From positions 1,302,001 to 1,366,000 of the forward strand of contig JAWQEG010000710.1 of NCBI GenBank assembly GCA_033782935.1: a DNA stretch of 64,000 bases. The letters are read 5' to 3'. The position numbers were made by a program, and so were the translations under genes. Under the pieces are notes generated by a model that searched no databases, was not told the origin of the DNA, and worked only from the letters and a program-made list of their open reading frames with translations. Shown one piece after another: positions 23,901 to 34,814 of this stretch; within the stretch, counting starts at the first letter, position 1, and the number at the start of each line of letters is the position of its first letter. This DNA is from Petrolisthes cinctipes (Eukaryota > Arthropoda > Malacostraca > Decapoda > Porcellanidae).

Positions 23901-24061
23901 AATCTCTCTTCAAGGATTTCCAATGCAGTATTGTAGCCTTCGTCTGGGTTCAAGTAGGAAGTACTTTTAAGTGCTAGTGCTGCCTTTCCTCTGCAGTACT
24001 GTTTCAAATACACTAGCTTCTGAGCTGCAGAAATCGAAAGACAGTCTATACTGTCTTTAAA
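20927..24061 (-). pseudogene. BEL Pol, N-terminal part: end of Gag, protease, reverse transcriptase, RNase H
   Basis: Open frame between the two in-frame stops, continuous with Gag upstream and integrase downstream. In order it holds the rest of the Gag domain (KQYCRGKAALAL near 24000), two zinc knuckles (CPCCGQGHYLTRC near 23400-23440; CLNCFAHGHTGKTC near 23290-23335), an aspartic-protease-like segment (MLDPGTNATYC near 22985-23017), the reverse transcriptase with DIEAMFHQI near 21990-22020 and the catalytic YVDD at 21764-21775, and RNase H with FCDASEYGYG near 21208-21238 and WTDSTIVLWYL near 20985-21017. The protease matches the A17 type typical of BEL. The frame ends at TAA 20927-20929, inside RNase H or the linker after it. 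All catalytic motifs looked for are present. Confidence 0.93.
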
Positions 24062-24976
24062 TTATCTAATAAATGGCCAGTATTCTAGCTCATCTCCATC
24101 AAATGTCTGGGGTTCTCCTCTGGGTACGTGTAGATATTGCACAATAGCACGCTGCTGGTTTCTTGAAGTATCTAACACATGCCTGAGTGTATCAGCAAGG
24201 ACGGAAGCTGTCGTTGCTGATTCATCTGGTGCAGGAGATTCTTGAGAAACACGAGAAGGTTCCCACGATACTCTCGTGGGTGCATTGTGCACTCTGCTTG
24301 GTGTACTTCGGGGTTGTGGTACTCCACTGGTTGAATGAGACGTTCCCTGTCCATATACATCATTTTTGTAGGAGTCAAGTTCTACTATTAATTTCTTCTC
24401 CTCTTCAATTAACTTCTGCCTCTCCTTCTTGAGCCTCAAGTTACATAATTCCAGCTGTTGTTGCTGCCTTCTCTTTGTTAGCTCCTTAAGTTCCTCTTCT
24501 AAAGCAGTGTTTTCTACTTCCAAGTCGTGTAAGGAAGTGCATGATCCCAAGCCGTCTTTCGATGCCTCTCTTGGTTCATCTTGAGTCTCGTTATCATCTT
24601 CATACTGAGCCAGCTCGTTATCCTCTTCATACTGAGCAAGCCAGTTATTTATTCCCTCCTTTAACTGCATCGCCCGAGATAAAACGTCAGCTGCGTATTC
24701 TGCCTCACGAACTTGTTCCTCGTCCGAGAGTAAACTTAAGAGGTCTGCCTGAGCATCCTCAAACTTTTCTATAGTTTCTGTTAAGACACTTAACTTATCT
24801 CTTACCAGCAGTACATTCCTGGATCTACCTGTTAACTTATCTATGTTATCCATCTGTCGTGTGAGTGTTCTTTTAATGGCACGGCGATTCCTCTTGGCTT
24901 CCGATATCTTATCCACAGGAACACTCTCACCTTCGCCATCACTAAACGCGGCGTCTTCTTCCTGTGTATCACTCAT
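24062..24976 (-). pseudogene. BEL Gag, N-terminal part with coiled coil, cut by a stop
   Basis: The first ATG after the 5' LTR is at 24976, giving 304 codons up to TAA at 24062-24064. The protein forms the inner shell that packages the RNA. It is rich in charged residues; a strong coiled coil with many Glu, Lys and Leu lies at about 24540-24365 and is followed by a Ser/Pro-rich linker. The stop falls inside the conserved Gag region found in BEL elements (TFDGDELEYWPFIR just before it, KDSIDCLSISAAQKLVYLK just after, in the same frame). A stop inside a domain argues for a mutation and against a programmed gag-pol junction, but readthrough has not been excluded. A longer reading without ATG runs up to 25024. 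Confidence 0.88.
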
Positions 24977-25035
24977 CGTAGCGTTGATACTTCTTGAGTT
25001 GACTTCTTGAGTTGACTCCAACAAGTTTGTTGGAC
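24977..25035 (-). promoter_or_regulatory. BEL leader and presumed primer-binding region
   Basis: Only 59 bp separate the 5' LTR from the Gag ATG. One base from the LTR is an 18-bp inverted repeat at 25017-25034, TCCAACAA-GT-TTGTTGGA on the + strand. Next to it is a perfect 13-bp tandem duplication, ACTTCTTGAGTTG, at 24989-25001 and 25002-25014. The tRNA primer-binding site should be here; a TGG occurs inside the inverted repeat when read on the - strand, but I could not match the site to one tRNA. Confidence 0.65.
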
Positions 25036-26689
25036 TATAACACCCACTCCGGGGTGTTAGGCTATGGGTATATCTTCTAGGTGGTACGCCAGGTTATTGA
25101 CACGCATTCTCTTGTTGGTGCTTTACTTTGTGCATAGGCGAATGGTCCAACTGAAAAAGTTTCCCTAAATTAGCAAAATATCTATTACATATTGCCATAC
25201 AAAAATCTTCCACTCGGTAATAACATACAACATACTGTGTAATATAATGCATCACATCAAATATACAGTTCATTATAATGCCACAACACCTGACTGACAC
25301 GAAGTAAGTTGACTTTATTCTCATTGCGATGCTCTGCATACTGATACCTTGAAGCATTAATTTTATTCAATGAAAATAGTATAGATTACAACATGTCACT
25401 ACTGTAGTAATCTTATTGGAAATATGAAGCACTCGCACTGAATCCAGCCATTACCAGACAATATTATTTTTTTTTCATTAATAGACACATGGAGCTCATT
25501 ACATGAGTAATATACTCCCATCTTAAAGCAAAATATGTCCAAAATTGTACAGTACCACATTTATGGAAACAGTCATATTTACTGGTACCGTTATCAATAA
25601 AAAATGCTACAAAAGGTACACACTAATATATGGTATCACAAAGTCATTTATAAAACATTACAATAAAATACTAGAGTTGAAAAGTTAGTTACTAGCATGT
25701 TCTAAAATTTAGTAATTCTGTATTTATAAACATATTACTCAAATCTCTTATGATATACTGAACCTGTTGTCCATGTACTTACAGTACATTGATACAGTCA
25801 AAAATAACACAGAAAACAATTATTATGCCCATGTACAGTCACAGCCAACAGTTCTGATACATAGGGGTATGACAAGTAAACACTTGACATCTTTCCTCAA
25901 GCTGGGAGTTGTATATTATACCTATAGACTACGAATTAGCTTTGTTTTCAGTAAATCATCACAATCTAATCAAAACAATGGTTGGATATCTATGAGAGTC
26001 GCCTCCACGGGTAACGAAACTTATTTCTGTGATTGTACATGATAAAAAATGGGCTTGGGGAGCCTTGATTGATGAGTTACTGCAACTGCTCTAGCAAACC
26101 AAATGTCAGAGGTTAACAGTCACTAAGAAAATTGTATCCATTAGTGGCGTTTTGTTAAGTAAATACTGACTGACAACACATGACACTATGACAATAGGAA
26201 ACACTCACCAAACTCTGGCGTTCTTACAGGTATGCAAGAAAATATCCACAGGTATGCAAGAAAATATCCACAGGTGTGCACAGAAAATATCCACAGGTAT
26301 ACAAGAAAATATCCACAGGTGTGCACAGTCGGGATATCACTGACAGACTAACCCCGCCAGCCGGCTCCTTGCTCCTACCAGAGCTCGGCCTACCTCCCTG
26401 CTGTTTGCCACCAGAGCGCAGCACCTGGAGGTACTGGTTTGGTGGTCATAGTTTGGTCCTACCGCATAATTAATAATTAAGTCATAGTGACATTGACAAT
26501 AATAATAGCACAATGAAAAAACAAATAAAAAGGTTAATGTAATAGTGATAAACAAATACACACAAACACCACCGCTGTACCGAACAGCAGCAGCAAACAC
26601 ACAACAAACTACCACAAATAAAACAATGCAAACGAGCTACAACCATCCATCACCAAATCACCAACCATCAGCAATCACCAGGTGTTACA
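25036..26689 (-). repeat. BEL 5' LTR
   Basis: Upstream LTR of the - strand element and source of its transcript. It has the same length as the 3' LTR (1654 bp) and differs at 8 sites: near 17508 (A/C), 17516 (G/A), 17617 (T/C), 17674 (A/C), 17776 (T/C), 17983 (A/T), 18788 (T/A) and 18827 (G/A), in left-LTR coordinates and left/right bases. The same terminal hairpin lies at 25038-25059. The low divergence means the two LTRs, which are identical at insertion, have had little time to drift. Confidence 0.95.
26227..26329. repeat. 22-bp tandem repeat in the 5' LTR
   Basis: Same array, with the same copy number and variants, as 18546-18648 in the other LTR. Its identity in both LTRs shows it was present in the inserting copy and did not grow after insertion. 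Confidence 0.92.
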
Positions 26690-26694
26690 GTTGT
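26690..26694. repeat. BEL target-site duplication, right copy (GTTGT)
   Basis: Second copy of GTTGT next to the LTR end TGTTACA. Satellite resumes here with GTGGGTGTTATTACAG, the continuation of the unit cut at 17354. Confidence 0.9.
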
Positions 26695-28399
26695 GTGGGT
26701 GTTATTACAGTGCTTTGACTGTAAATATCAACAGTCATTCAGAGGGTGGTGGGTGTCATTAGAGTGCTTGGACTGTAAATATTAATAGTCATTCATGGGG
26801 TGGTGGGTGTTTGGATGTCATTACAGTGCTTGGACTGAAAATATCAACAGTCATTTATGGGGTGGTGGGTGTGTGGGTGTCATTACAGTGCTTGGACTTA
26901 AAATATCAACCATCATATATGGGGTTGTGGGTGTGTGGGTGTCATTACAGTGCTTGGACTGTAAATATCAACAGTCATTCATAGGGTGGTGGGTGTGTCA
27001 GTGTCATTACAGAGCTTGGACTGTAAATATCAACAGTCATTCATATGGTGGTGGGTGTGTGGATGTCATTATAATGCATAGACTGTAAATATCAACAGTC
27101 AATTATGGGGTGGTGGGTGTGTGGGTGTCATATTGTGCTTGGACTGTAAATATCAACAGTCTTTCATGTAGTGGTGGGCGTGTGGGTGTCATTACAATGT
27201 TTTGATTGTAATTATCAACAGTCAATCATAGGGTGGTGGGTGTCATTACAGTGCTTGGATTGTAAATATCAACAGTCATTTATGGGGTGGTGGTTGTGTG
27301 GGTGCCATTACAGTGGTTTGATTGTAATTATCAACAGTCATTCATAGGGTGGTGGGTGTCATTACAGTGCTTGGACTGTAAATATCAACAGTTATTCATT
27401 GGGTGGTGGTTGTGTGGGTGTCATTACAGTGCTTGGACTGTAAATATCAACCATAATTCATGGGGTGGTGGGTGTGGGGGTGTAATTACAGTGCTTGGAC
27501 TGTAAATATCAACAGTCAATCATGGGGTGGTGGGTGTGTTAATGTCATTACAGTGATTGGACTGTAAATATCAACTATAATTCATGTGGTCGTGGGTGTT
27601 AGGGTGTCATTACAGTGATTTGACTGTAAATATCAACAGTCATTCATGGGGTGGTGGGTGGCATTACAGTGCTTGGACTGAAAATATCAACAGTCATTCA
27701 TAGGGTGATGAGTGTGTGGGTGTCATTACAGTGCTTGGACTGTAAATATCAACAGTCATTTATAGGGTGGTTGGTGTTTGGTGTCATTACATTGCTTGGA
27801 CTGTAAATATCAACAGTCAATCATGGAGTGGTGGGTGTGTGAGTGTCAGTACAGTGCATGGACTGTAAATATCAACAGTCATTCATAGCGTGGTAGGTGT
27901 GTGAGTGTTATTACAGAGCTTGGACTGTAAATATCAACAGTCATTCATGGAGTGGTGGGTGTGTGGGTGTCATTACAGTGCTTGGACTGTAAATATCAAG
28001 TTATTAATGGGGTGGTGTGTGTGTGTGTGTCCTTATTGCTTGGACTGTAAATATCAACAGTCATTCATGAGGTGATGGGTGTGTGGGTGTCATTACAGTG
28101 CTTGGACTGTAAATATCAACAGTCAATCATGGGGTGGTGGGTGTTGTAACAGTGCTTGGACTGTAATTATCAACAGTCATTCATAGGGTGGTGGGTGTGT
28201 AGGTGTTATTACAGTGCTTTGACTGTAAATATCAACAGTCATTCAGAGGGTGGTGGGTGTCATTAGAGTGCTTGGACTGTAAATATCAACAGTTATTCAT
28301 GGGGTTGTGGGTGTGTGGGTATCATGAAAGTGCTTGGACTGTAAATATCAACCATCATTCATTGGGTGGTGTGGGTGTGGGTGTCATTACAGTGCTTAA
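26690..28399. repeat. 62-bp satellite array, block 3
   Basis: Continuation of the array between the BEL element and the MITE. Its part at about 27230-28000 matches 16560-17349 on the other side of the BEL element. The last unit ends in GTGCTTAA at 28392-28399, the variant that supplied the TTAA target of the MITE. Confidence 0.95.
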
Positions 28400-28843
28400 C
28401 CCCTAAGAACCGCAATCTCCCTACCGCTACTGGAGTGTGAACCGCAAAATCAGGGTGATTTTTAAAGTTTCGTTTAGGTAAATTTGGTTATTACAGATTT
28501 GTAGAGCTTAATTTTACACACCAGAATCTGTAAACTAAAGTTTCCTAGGTTCACTGGTTTGCGTACAGCAGCGCTTTGAGTAATAAAGTAGTTACCCCTA
28601 AAAAAACGCTAAAAATTAGAAAACGTGAGCGAGCGTATTTTCATTGCGTATATATGACGAGTGAACCATTTCCCTCTCACACCAGTGACACCACTCACTG
28701 AAGGTCCAACCTAACCAGTGTTACCAATGAAATGGCTAGATATAGCCCAAGCAGTTTTTTTTCTACCGGCTTTATATTACGTCAATCGGCTTCAAGGCCT
28801 AAATTCGCGGTGACGTGATATTTGGTCAATAGGCATTTAAGGG
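28400..28843. mobile_element. piggyBac-like MITE (444 bp)
   Basis: A short non-satellite insert with no coding capacity, flanked on both sides by TTAA (28396-28399 and 28844-28847). Its ends are CCCCTAAGAACC and, read inward from the right, CCCTTAAATGCC, which agree at 9 of 12 positions. TTAA targets and ends starting CCC are typical of piggyBac transposons. A 9-bp repeat GAACCGCAA lies near the left end (28407-28415 and 28439-28447), the kind of subterminal repeat a transposase could bind. The paralogous satellite copy at 34030-34060 shows the same units with a single TTAA and no insert, which confirms the boundaries. It would need a transposase from a full element. Confidence 0.85.
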
Positions 28844-31189
28844 TTAAACTGTGAATATCAACAGTCATTCATGGGTTGGTGAGTGTGTGTGTATTATTAC
28901 AGTGCTTTGACTGTAAATATCAACAGTCATTCAGAGGGTGGTGGGTGTCATTAGAGTGCTTGGACTGTAAATATCAACAGTCATTGAGAGGGTGGTAGGT
29001 GTCATTAGAGTGCTTGGACTGTAAATATCAACAGTTATTTATGGGGTGGTGGGTGTGTGGGTATCATGAAAGTGCTTGGACTGTAAATATCAAAAGTCAT
29101 TCATGGGGTGGTGAGTGTGTGGCTGTCATTGCAGTTCTTGGACTGTAAATATCAACCAACATTCATTGGGTGGTGTGTGTCTGGGTGTCATTACAGTGCT
29201 TGGACTGTGAATATTAACAGTCATTCAGAGGGTGGTGGGTGTCAATAGAGTGCTTAGACTGTAAATATTAACAGTCATTCATGGGGTGGTGGCTGTGTGG
29301 ATGTCATTACAGTGCTTGGACTGTAAATATCAACAGTCATTCTTGGGGTGATGGTTGTGTGGGAGTTATTACAGTGCTTTGACTGTAAATATCAACAGTC
29401 ATTCAGAGGGTGGTGGGTGTCATTAGAGTGCTTGGACTGTAAATATTAATAGTCATTTATGGGGTGGTGGGTGTTTGGATGTCATTACAGTGCTTGGACT
29501 GAAAATATCAACAGTCATTTATGGGGTGGTGGGTTTGTGGGTGTCATTACAGTGCTTGGACTTGAAATAACAACTATCATTTATGGGGTTGTGGGTGTTT
29601 GGGTGTCATTACAGTGCTTGGACTGTAAATATCAACAGTCATTCATAGGGTGGTGGGTGTGTGAGTGTCATTACAGTATTTGGACTGTAAATATCAACAG
29701 TCATTCATGGGGTGGTGAGTGTGTGGAGGACATTATAATGCTTAGACTGTAAATATCAACAGTCAATCATGGGGTGGTGGCTGTGTGGATGTCATTACAG
29801 TGCTTGGACTGTAAATATCAACAGTCTTTCATGTAGTGGTGGGTGTGTGGGTGTCATTACAGTGTTTTGATTGTAATTATCAACAGTCAATCATAGGGTG
29901 GTGGGTGTCATTACAGTGCTTGGACTGTAAATATCAACAGTCATTTATGGGGTGGTGGTTGTGTGGGTGTCTTTACAGTGCTTGGACTGTAAATATCAAA
30001 CATAATTCATGGGATGGTGGGTGTGGGGGTGTCATTACAGTGCTTGGACTGTAAATATCAATAGTCAATCATGGGGTGGTGGGTGTGTGGGTGTCATTAC
30101 AGTGCTTGGACTGTAAATATCAACAGTCATTCATTGGATCGTGAGTGTATGGGTGTCATTAGAGTGTTTTGATTGTAAATGTCAACAGTCATTCATAGGG
30201 TGGTGGGTATCATTAGAGTGCTTGGACTGTAAATATCAACAGTCATTCATTGGGTTGTAGGTGTGTGGGTGTCATTACAGTGCTTGGACTGTAAATATCA
30301 ACAGTCAATCATGAGGTAGTGGGTGTGTGGGTGTCATTAGAGTGCTTAGACTGTAAATATCAACAGTCGATCATATGGTGATATATGGCATTACAGTGAT
30401 TGGACTGTAAATATCAACAGTCATTCATAGGGTGATGGGTGTGTGGGTGTCATTACTGTGTTTTGACTGTAAATATCAACAGTCATTTATAAAGTGGTGG
30501 GTGTTTGAGTGTCATTACATTGCTTGGACTGTAAATATTAACAGTCAATCATGAGGTAGTGGGTGTGTGGGCGTCATTAGAGTGATTAGACTGTAAATAT
30601 CAACAGTCACTCATAGATCGGTTGGTGACATTTAAGTGATTGGACTGTAAATATCAACAGTCATTAATGGGGTGGTGAGTATTTTGGGTGTTATTATAGT
30701 GCATGGACTGTAAATATCAACCATATTTCATGGGGTTGTCGGTGTGTGGGTGTCATTACAGTGCTTTGTCTGTAAATATCAAGAGTCATTCATGGAGTGG
30801 TTGGTGTGAGGGTGTCATTACAGTGCTTGGACTGTAAATACCAACAGTCATTCATGGGGTGGTTGGTGTGTGGGTATCATTACAGTGCTTGGACTGTAAA
30901 TTTCAACAGTCATTCATGGGGTGGTGAGAGTGTGGGTGTCATTGCAGTTCTTGGGCTGTAAATATCAACCATCATTTATTGGGTGGTGTGTGTGTGGGTG
31001 TCATTACAGTGCTTGGTCTGTGAATATCAACAGTCATTTATAGGGTTGTAAGTGTGTGGGTATTATTTCAGTGTTTTGACTGTAAATATCAACAGTCATT
31101 CAGCGGGTGGTAGGTGTCATTAGAGTGCTTGGACTGTAAATATCAACAGTCATTCATTGGGTGGTGGGTGTGTGGATGTCATTACAGTG

Positions 31190-33400
31190 CTTGGACTAAA
31201 AACATCAACAGTCATTTATGGGGTGGTGGGTGTGTGGGTGTCATTACAGTGCTAGGACTATAAATATTAACCATCATTAAAGGGGTGGTGGGTGAGTGGG
31301 TGTCATTACAGTGTTTGGACTGTAAATATCAATAGTCATTCATAGGGTGGTCAGTGTGTGGATGTCATTATAGTGCTTGGACTGTAAATATCAACAGTCA
31401 ATCATAGGGTGGTGGGTGTGTGGGTGTCATTACAGTGGTTTGATTGTAATTATCAACAGTCATTCATAGGGTGGTGGGTGTCATTACAGTGCTTGGACTG
31501 TAAATATCAACAGTCATTCATTGGGTGGTGGTTGTGTGGGTGTCATTACAGTGCTTGGACTGTAAATATCAACCATAATTCATGGGGTGTTGGGTGTGGT
31601 TGTGTCATTACAGTGCTTGGACTGTAAATATCAACAGTCAGTCATAGGGTGGTGGGTTAGTTGGTGTCATTACAGTGCTTGGACTGTAAATATCAACAGT
31701 CATTCATGGGGTGGTGGGTGTATGAGTGTCATTACAGTGATTTGATTGTAAATATCAACAGTCATTTATAGGGTGGTGGGTATCATTAGAGTGCTTGGAC
31801 TGTAAATATAAACAGTCATTTATGGGTTTGTGGGTGTGTGGGTGTCATTACAGTGCTTGGACTGTAAATATCAACTATAATTCATGGGGTCGTAGGTGTT
31901 GGGGTGTCATTTCAGTGCTTTGATAGTAAATATCAACAGTCATTCATGGGGTGGTGGGTGGTATTACAGTAATTAGACTGTAAATATCAACAGTCATTTA
32001 TAGGGTGATGAGTGTGTGGGTGTCATTACAGTGCTTGGACTGTAAATATCAACAGTCATTTATAGGGTGGTTAGTGTTCGGTGTCATTACATTGCTTGGA
32101 CTGTAAATATCAACAGTCAATTATGGAGTGGTGTGTGTGTGGGTGTCATTACAGTGCTTGGACTGTAAATATCAACAGTCAATCATGGAGTGGTGGTTGT
32201 GTGGGTGTCATTACAGTGCATGGACTGTAAATATCAACAGTCATTCATGGAGTGGTGGGTGTGGGGGTGTCATTACAGTGCTTGAACTGTAAATATCAAC
32301 AGTCATTCTTGGGGTGATGGTTGTGTGGGTGTTATTACAGTTCTTTGACTGTAAATATCAACAGTCATTCAGAGGGTGTTAAGTGTCATTAGAATGCTTG
32401 GACTGTAAATATTAACAGTCATTCATGGGGTGGTGGGTGTTTTGATGTCATTACAGTGCTTGGACTGAAAATATCAACAGTCATTTATGGGGTTGTGGGT
32501 GTGTGGGTGTCATTACAGTGCTTGGACTGTAAATATCAACAGTCATTCATAGGGTGGTGGGTGTGTGAGCCTCATTACAGAGCTTGGACTGTAAATATCA
32601 ACAGTCATTCATGGGGTGGTGGGTGTGTGGATGTCATTATAGTGGTTGGACTCTAAATATCAACAGTCAATCATGGGGTGGTGGGTGTGTGGGTGTCATT
32701 AAACTGCTTGGACTGTAAATATCAACAATCTTTCATAGGGTGGTGGGTGTGTGGGTGTCAATACAGTGTTTTGATTGTAATTATCAACAGTCAATCATAG
32801 GGTGGTCCGTGTCATTACAATGTTTGGACTGTAAATATCAACAGTCATCTATAGGGTGGTGGGTGAGTGGGTGTCTTTACAGTGCTTGGACTGTAAATAT
32901 CAAACATAATTTATGGGATGGTGGGTGTGGGGATCTCATTACAGTGCTTGGACTGTAAATATCAACAGTCAATCATGGGGTGGTGGGTGTGTGGGTGTCA
33001 TTACAGTGTTTTGATTGTAAATATCAACAGTCATTCATAGGGTGGTGGGTATCATTAGAGTGCTTGGACTGTAAATATCAACAGTCATTAATAAGTTGGT
33101 GAGTGTATGGGTGTCATTATAGTGCATGGACCGTAAATATCAACCATATTTCATGGGGTTGTCGGTGTGTGGGTGTCATTACAGTGCTTTGTCTGTAAAT
33201 ATCAAGAGTCATTAATGGGGTGGTGGGTGTGAGGGTGTCATTACAGTGTTCGGACTGTAAATATCAACAGTCATATATGGGGTGGTGGGTGTGTGGGTGT
33301 CATTATGGTGCTTGGACTGTAAATAACAACAGTCATTCATGGGGTGGTTGGTGTGTAGGTGTCATTACAGTGCTTGGACTTTAAATATCAAGTCATTAAT
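31190..33400. repeat. Satellite segmental duplication, copy 1
   Basis: Shares an ordered series of rare variants with about 34815-37260, at an offset of 3622 at the start (GCTAGGACTATAAATATT at 31251 and 34873) that grows to 3855 near the end (CAACCATATTTCATGG at 33141 and 36996). The drift in offset shows extra units gained in copy 2, among them a repeated CATTCTTGGGG unit near 36160. Confidence 0.75.
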
Positions 33401-34814
33401 GGGGTGGTGGGTTTGTGTGTGTCATTATTGCTTGGACTGTAAATATCAACAGTCATTCATGGGGTGGTGGGTGTGTGGTGTCATTATAGTGCTTGGACTG
33501 TAAATACCAACAGTCATTCAAGGGGTGGTTGGTGTATGGGTATCATTACAGTGCTTGGACTGTAAATATCAAGTCATTAATGGGGTGGTGGGTGTGTGTG
33601 TGTCATTATTGCTTGGACTGTAAATATCAACAGTCATTCATGAGGTGATGGGTGTGTGGGTGTCATTACAGTGCTTGGACTGTAACTATCAACAGTCAAT
33701 CATGGGGTGGTGGGTGTGTGGGTGTCATTATAGTGCTTGGACTGTAAATATCAACAGTCATTCATAGGGTGGTGGGTGTGTAGGTGTTATTACAGTGCTT
33801 TGACTGTAAATATCAACAGTCATTCAGAGGGTGGTGGGTGTCATTAGAGTGCTTGGACTGTAAATATCAACAGTTATTCATGGGGTGGTGGGTGTGTGGG
33901 TATTATGAAAGTGTTTGGACTGTAAATATCAACAGTCATTTATGGGGTGGTGAGTGTGTGGGTGTCATTGCAGTTCTTTGACTGTAAATATCAACCATCA
34001 TTCATTGGGTGGTGTGGGTGTGGGTGTCATTACAGTGCTTAAACTGGGAATATCAACAGTCATTCATGGGTTGGTGAGTGTGTGTGTATTATTACAGTGC
34101 TTTGACTGTAAATATCAACAGTCATTCTGAGGGTGGTGGGTGTCATTAGAGTGCTTGGACTGTAAATATCAACAGTCATTCAGAGGGTTGTAGGTGTCAT
34201 TAGAGTGCTTGGACTGTAAATATCAACAGTTATTTATGGGGTGGTGGGTGTGTGGGTATCATGAAAGTGCTTGGACTGTATATATCAAAAGTCATTCATG
34301 GGGTGGTGAGTGTGTGGCTGTCATTGCAGTTCTTGGACTGTAAATATCAACAAACATTCATTGGGTGGTGTGTGTCTGGGTGTCATTACAGTGCTTGGAC
34401 TGTGAATATTAACAGTCATTCAGAGGGTGGTGGGTGTCAATTTAGTGCTTAGACTGTAAATATCAACAATCATTCATGGGGTGGTGGGTGTGTGGATGTC
34501 ATTACAGTGCTTGCACTGAAAATATCAACAGTTATTCATGGGGTTGTGGGTGTGTAGGTATCATGAAAGTGCTTGGACTGTAAATATCAACAGTCATTCA
34601 TGGGGTAGTGAGAGTGTGGGTGTCATTGCAGTTCTTAGACTGTAAATATCAACCATCATTCATTGGGTGGTGTGTGTGTGGGTGTCATTACAGTGCTTGG
34701 TCTGTAAATATCAACAGTCATTTATAGGGTTGTGAGTGTGTAGGTATTATTTCAATGCTATGACTGTAAATATCAACAGTCATTCAGCGGGTGGTGGGTG
34801 TCATTAGAGTGTTT

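Larger units (their letters stand above)
17355..26689 (-). mobile_element. BEL/Pao LTR retrotransposon, nearly intact
   Basis: A 9335-bp element with two 1654-bp direct LTRs, one Gag-Pol frame on the - strand, and a 5-bp target duplication. Domain order Gag, zinc knuckles, aspartic protease, RT, RNase H, integrase and a conserved C-terminal domain, with protease and RT sequences of A17/BEL type, places it in BEL/Pao. There is no envelope frame: only 229 bp separate the pol stop from the 3' LTR. The LTRs differ at 8 of 1654 positions with no indel, so the insertion is recent. Two in-frame stops (24062-24064 and 20927-20929) are the only coding defects seen, so the copy could not move by itself without readthrough or a helper. 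Confidence 0.95.

Noticed and set aside
24062..24064. Programmed readthrough stop between gag and pol
   Set aside because: The stop falls inside a conserved Gag region, before the zinc knuckles, not at a domain border. A mutation is simpler, though not proved.
25030..25040. TTGGACTATAA at the BEL 5' LTR edge matches a common satellite variant
   Set aside because: Eleven bases in A/T-rich sequence, with the flanks not continuing the match; the internal region and LTR explain it. Chance is likely.
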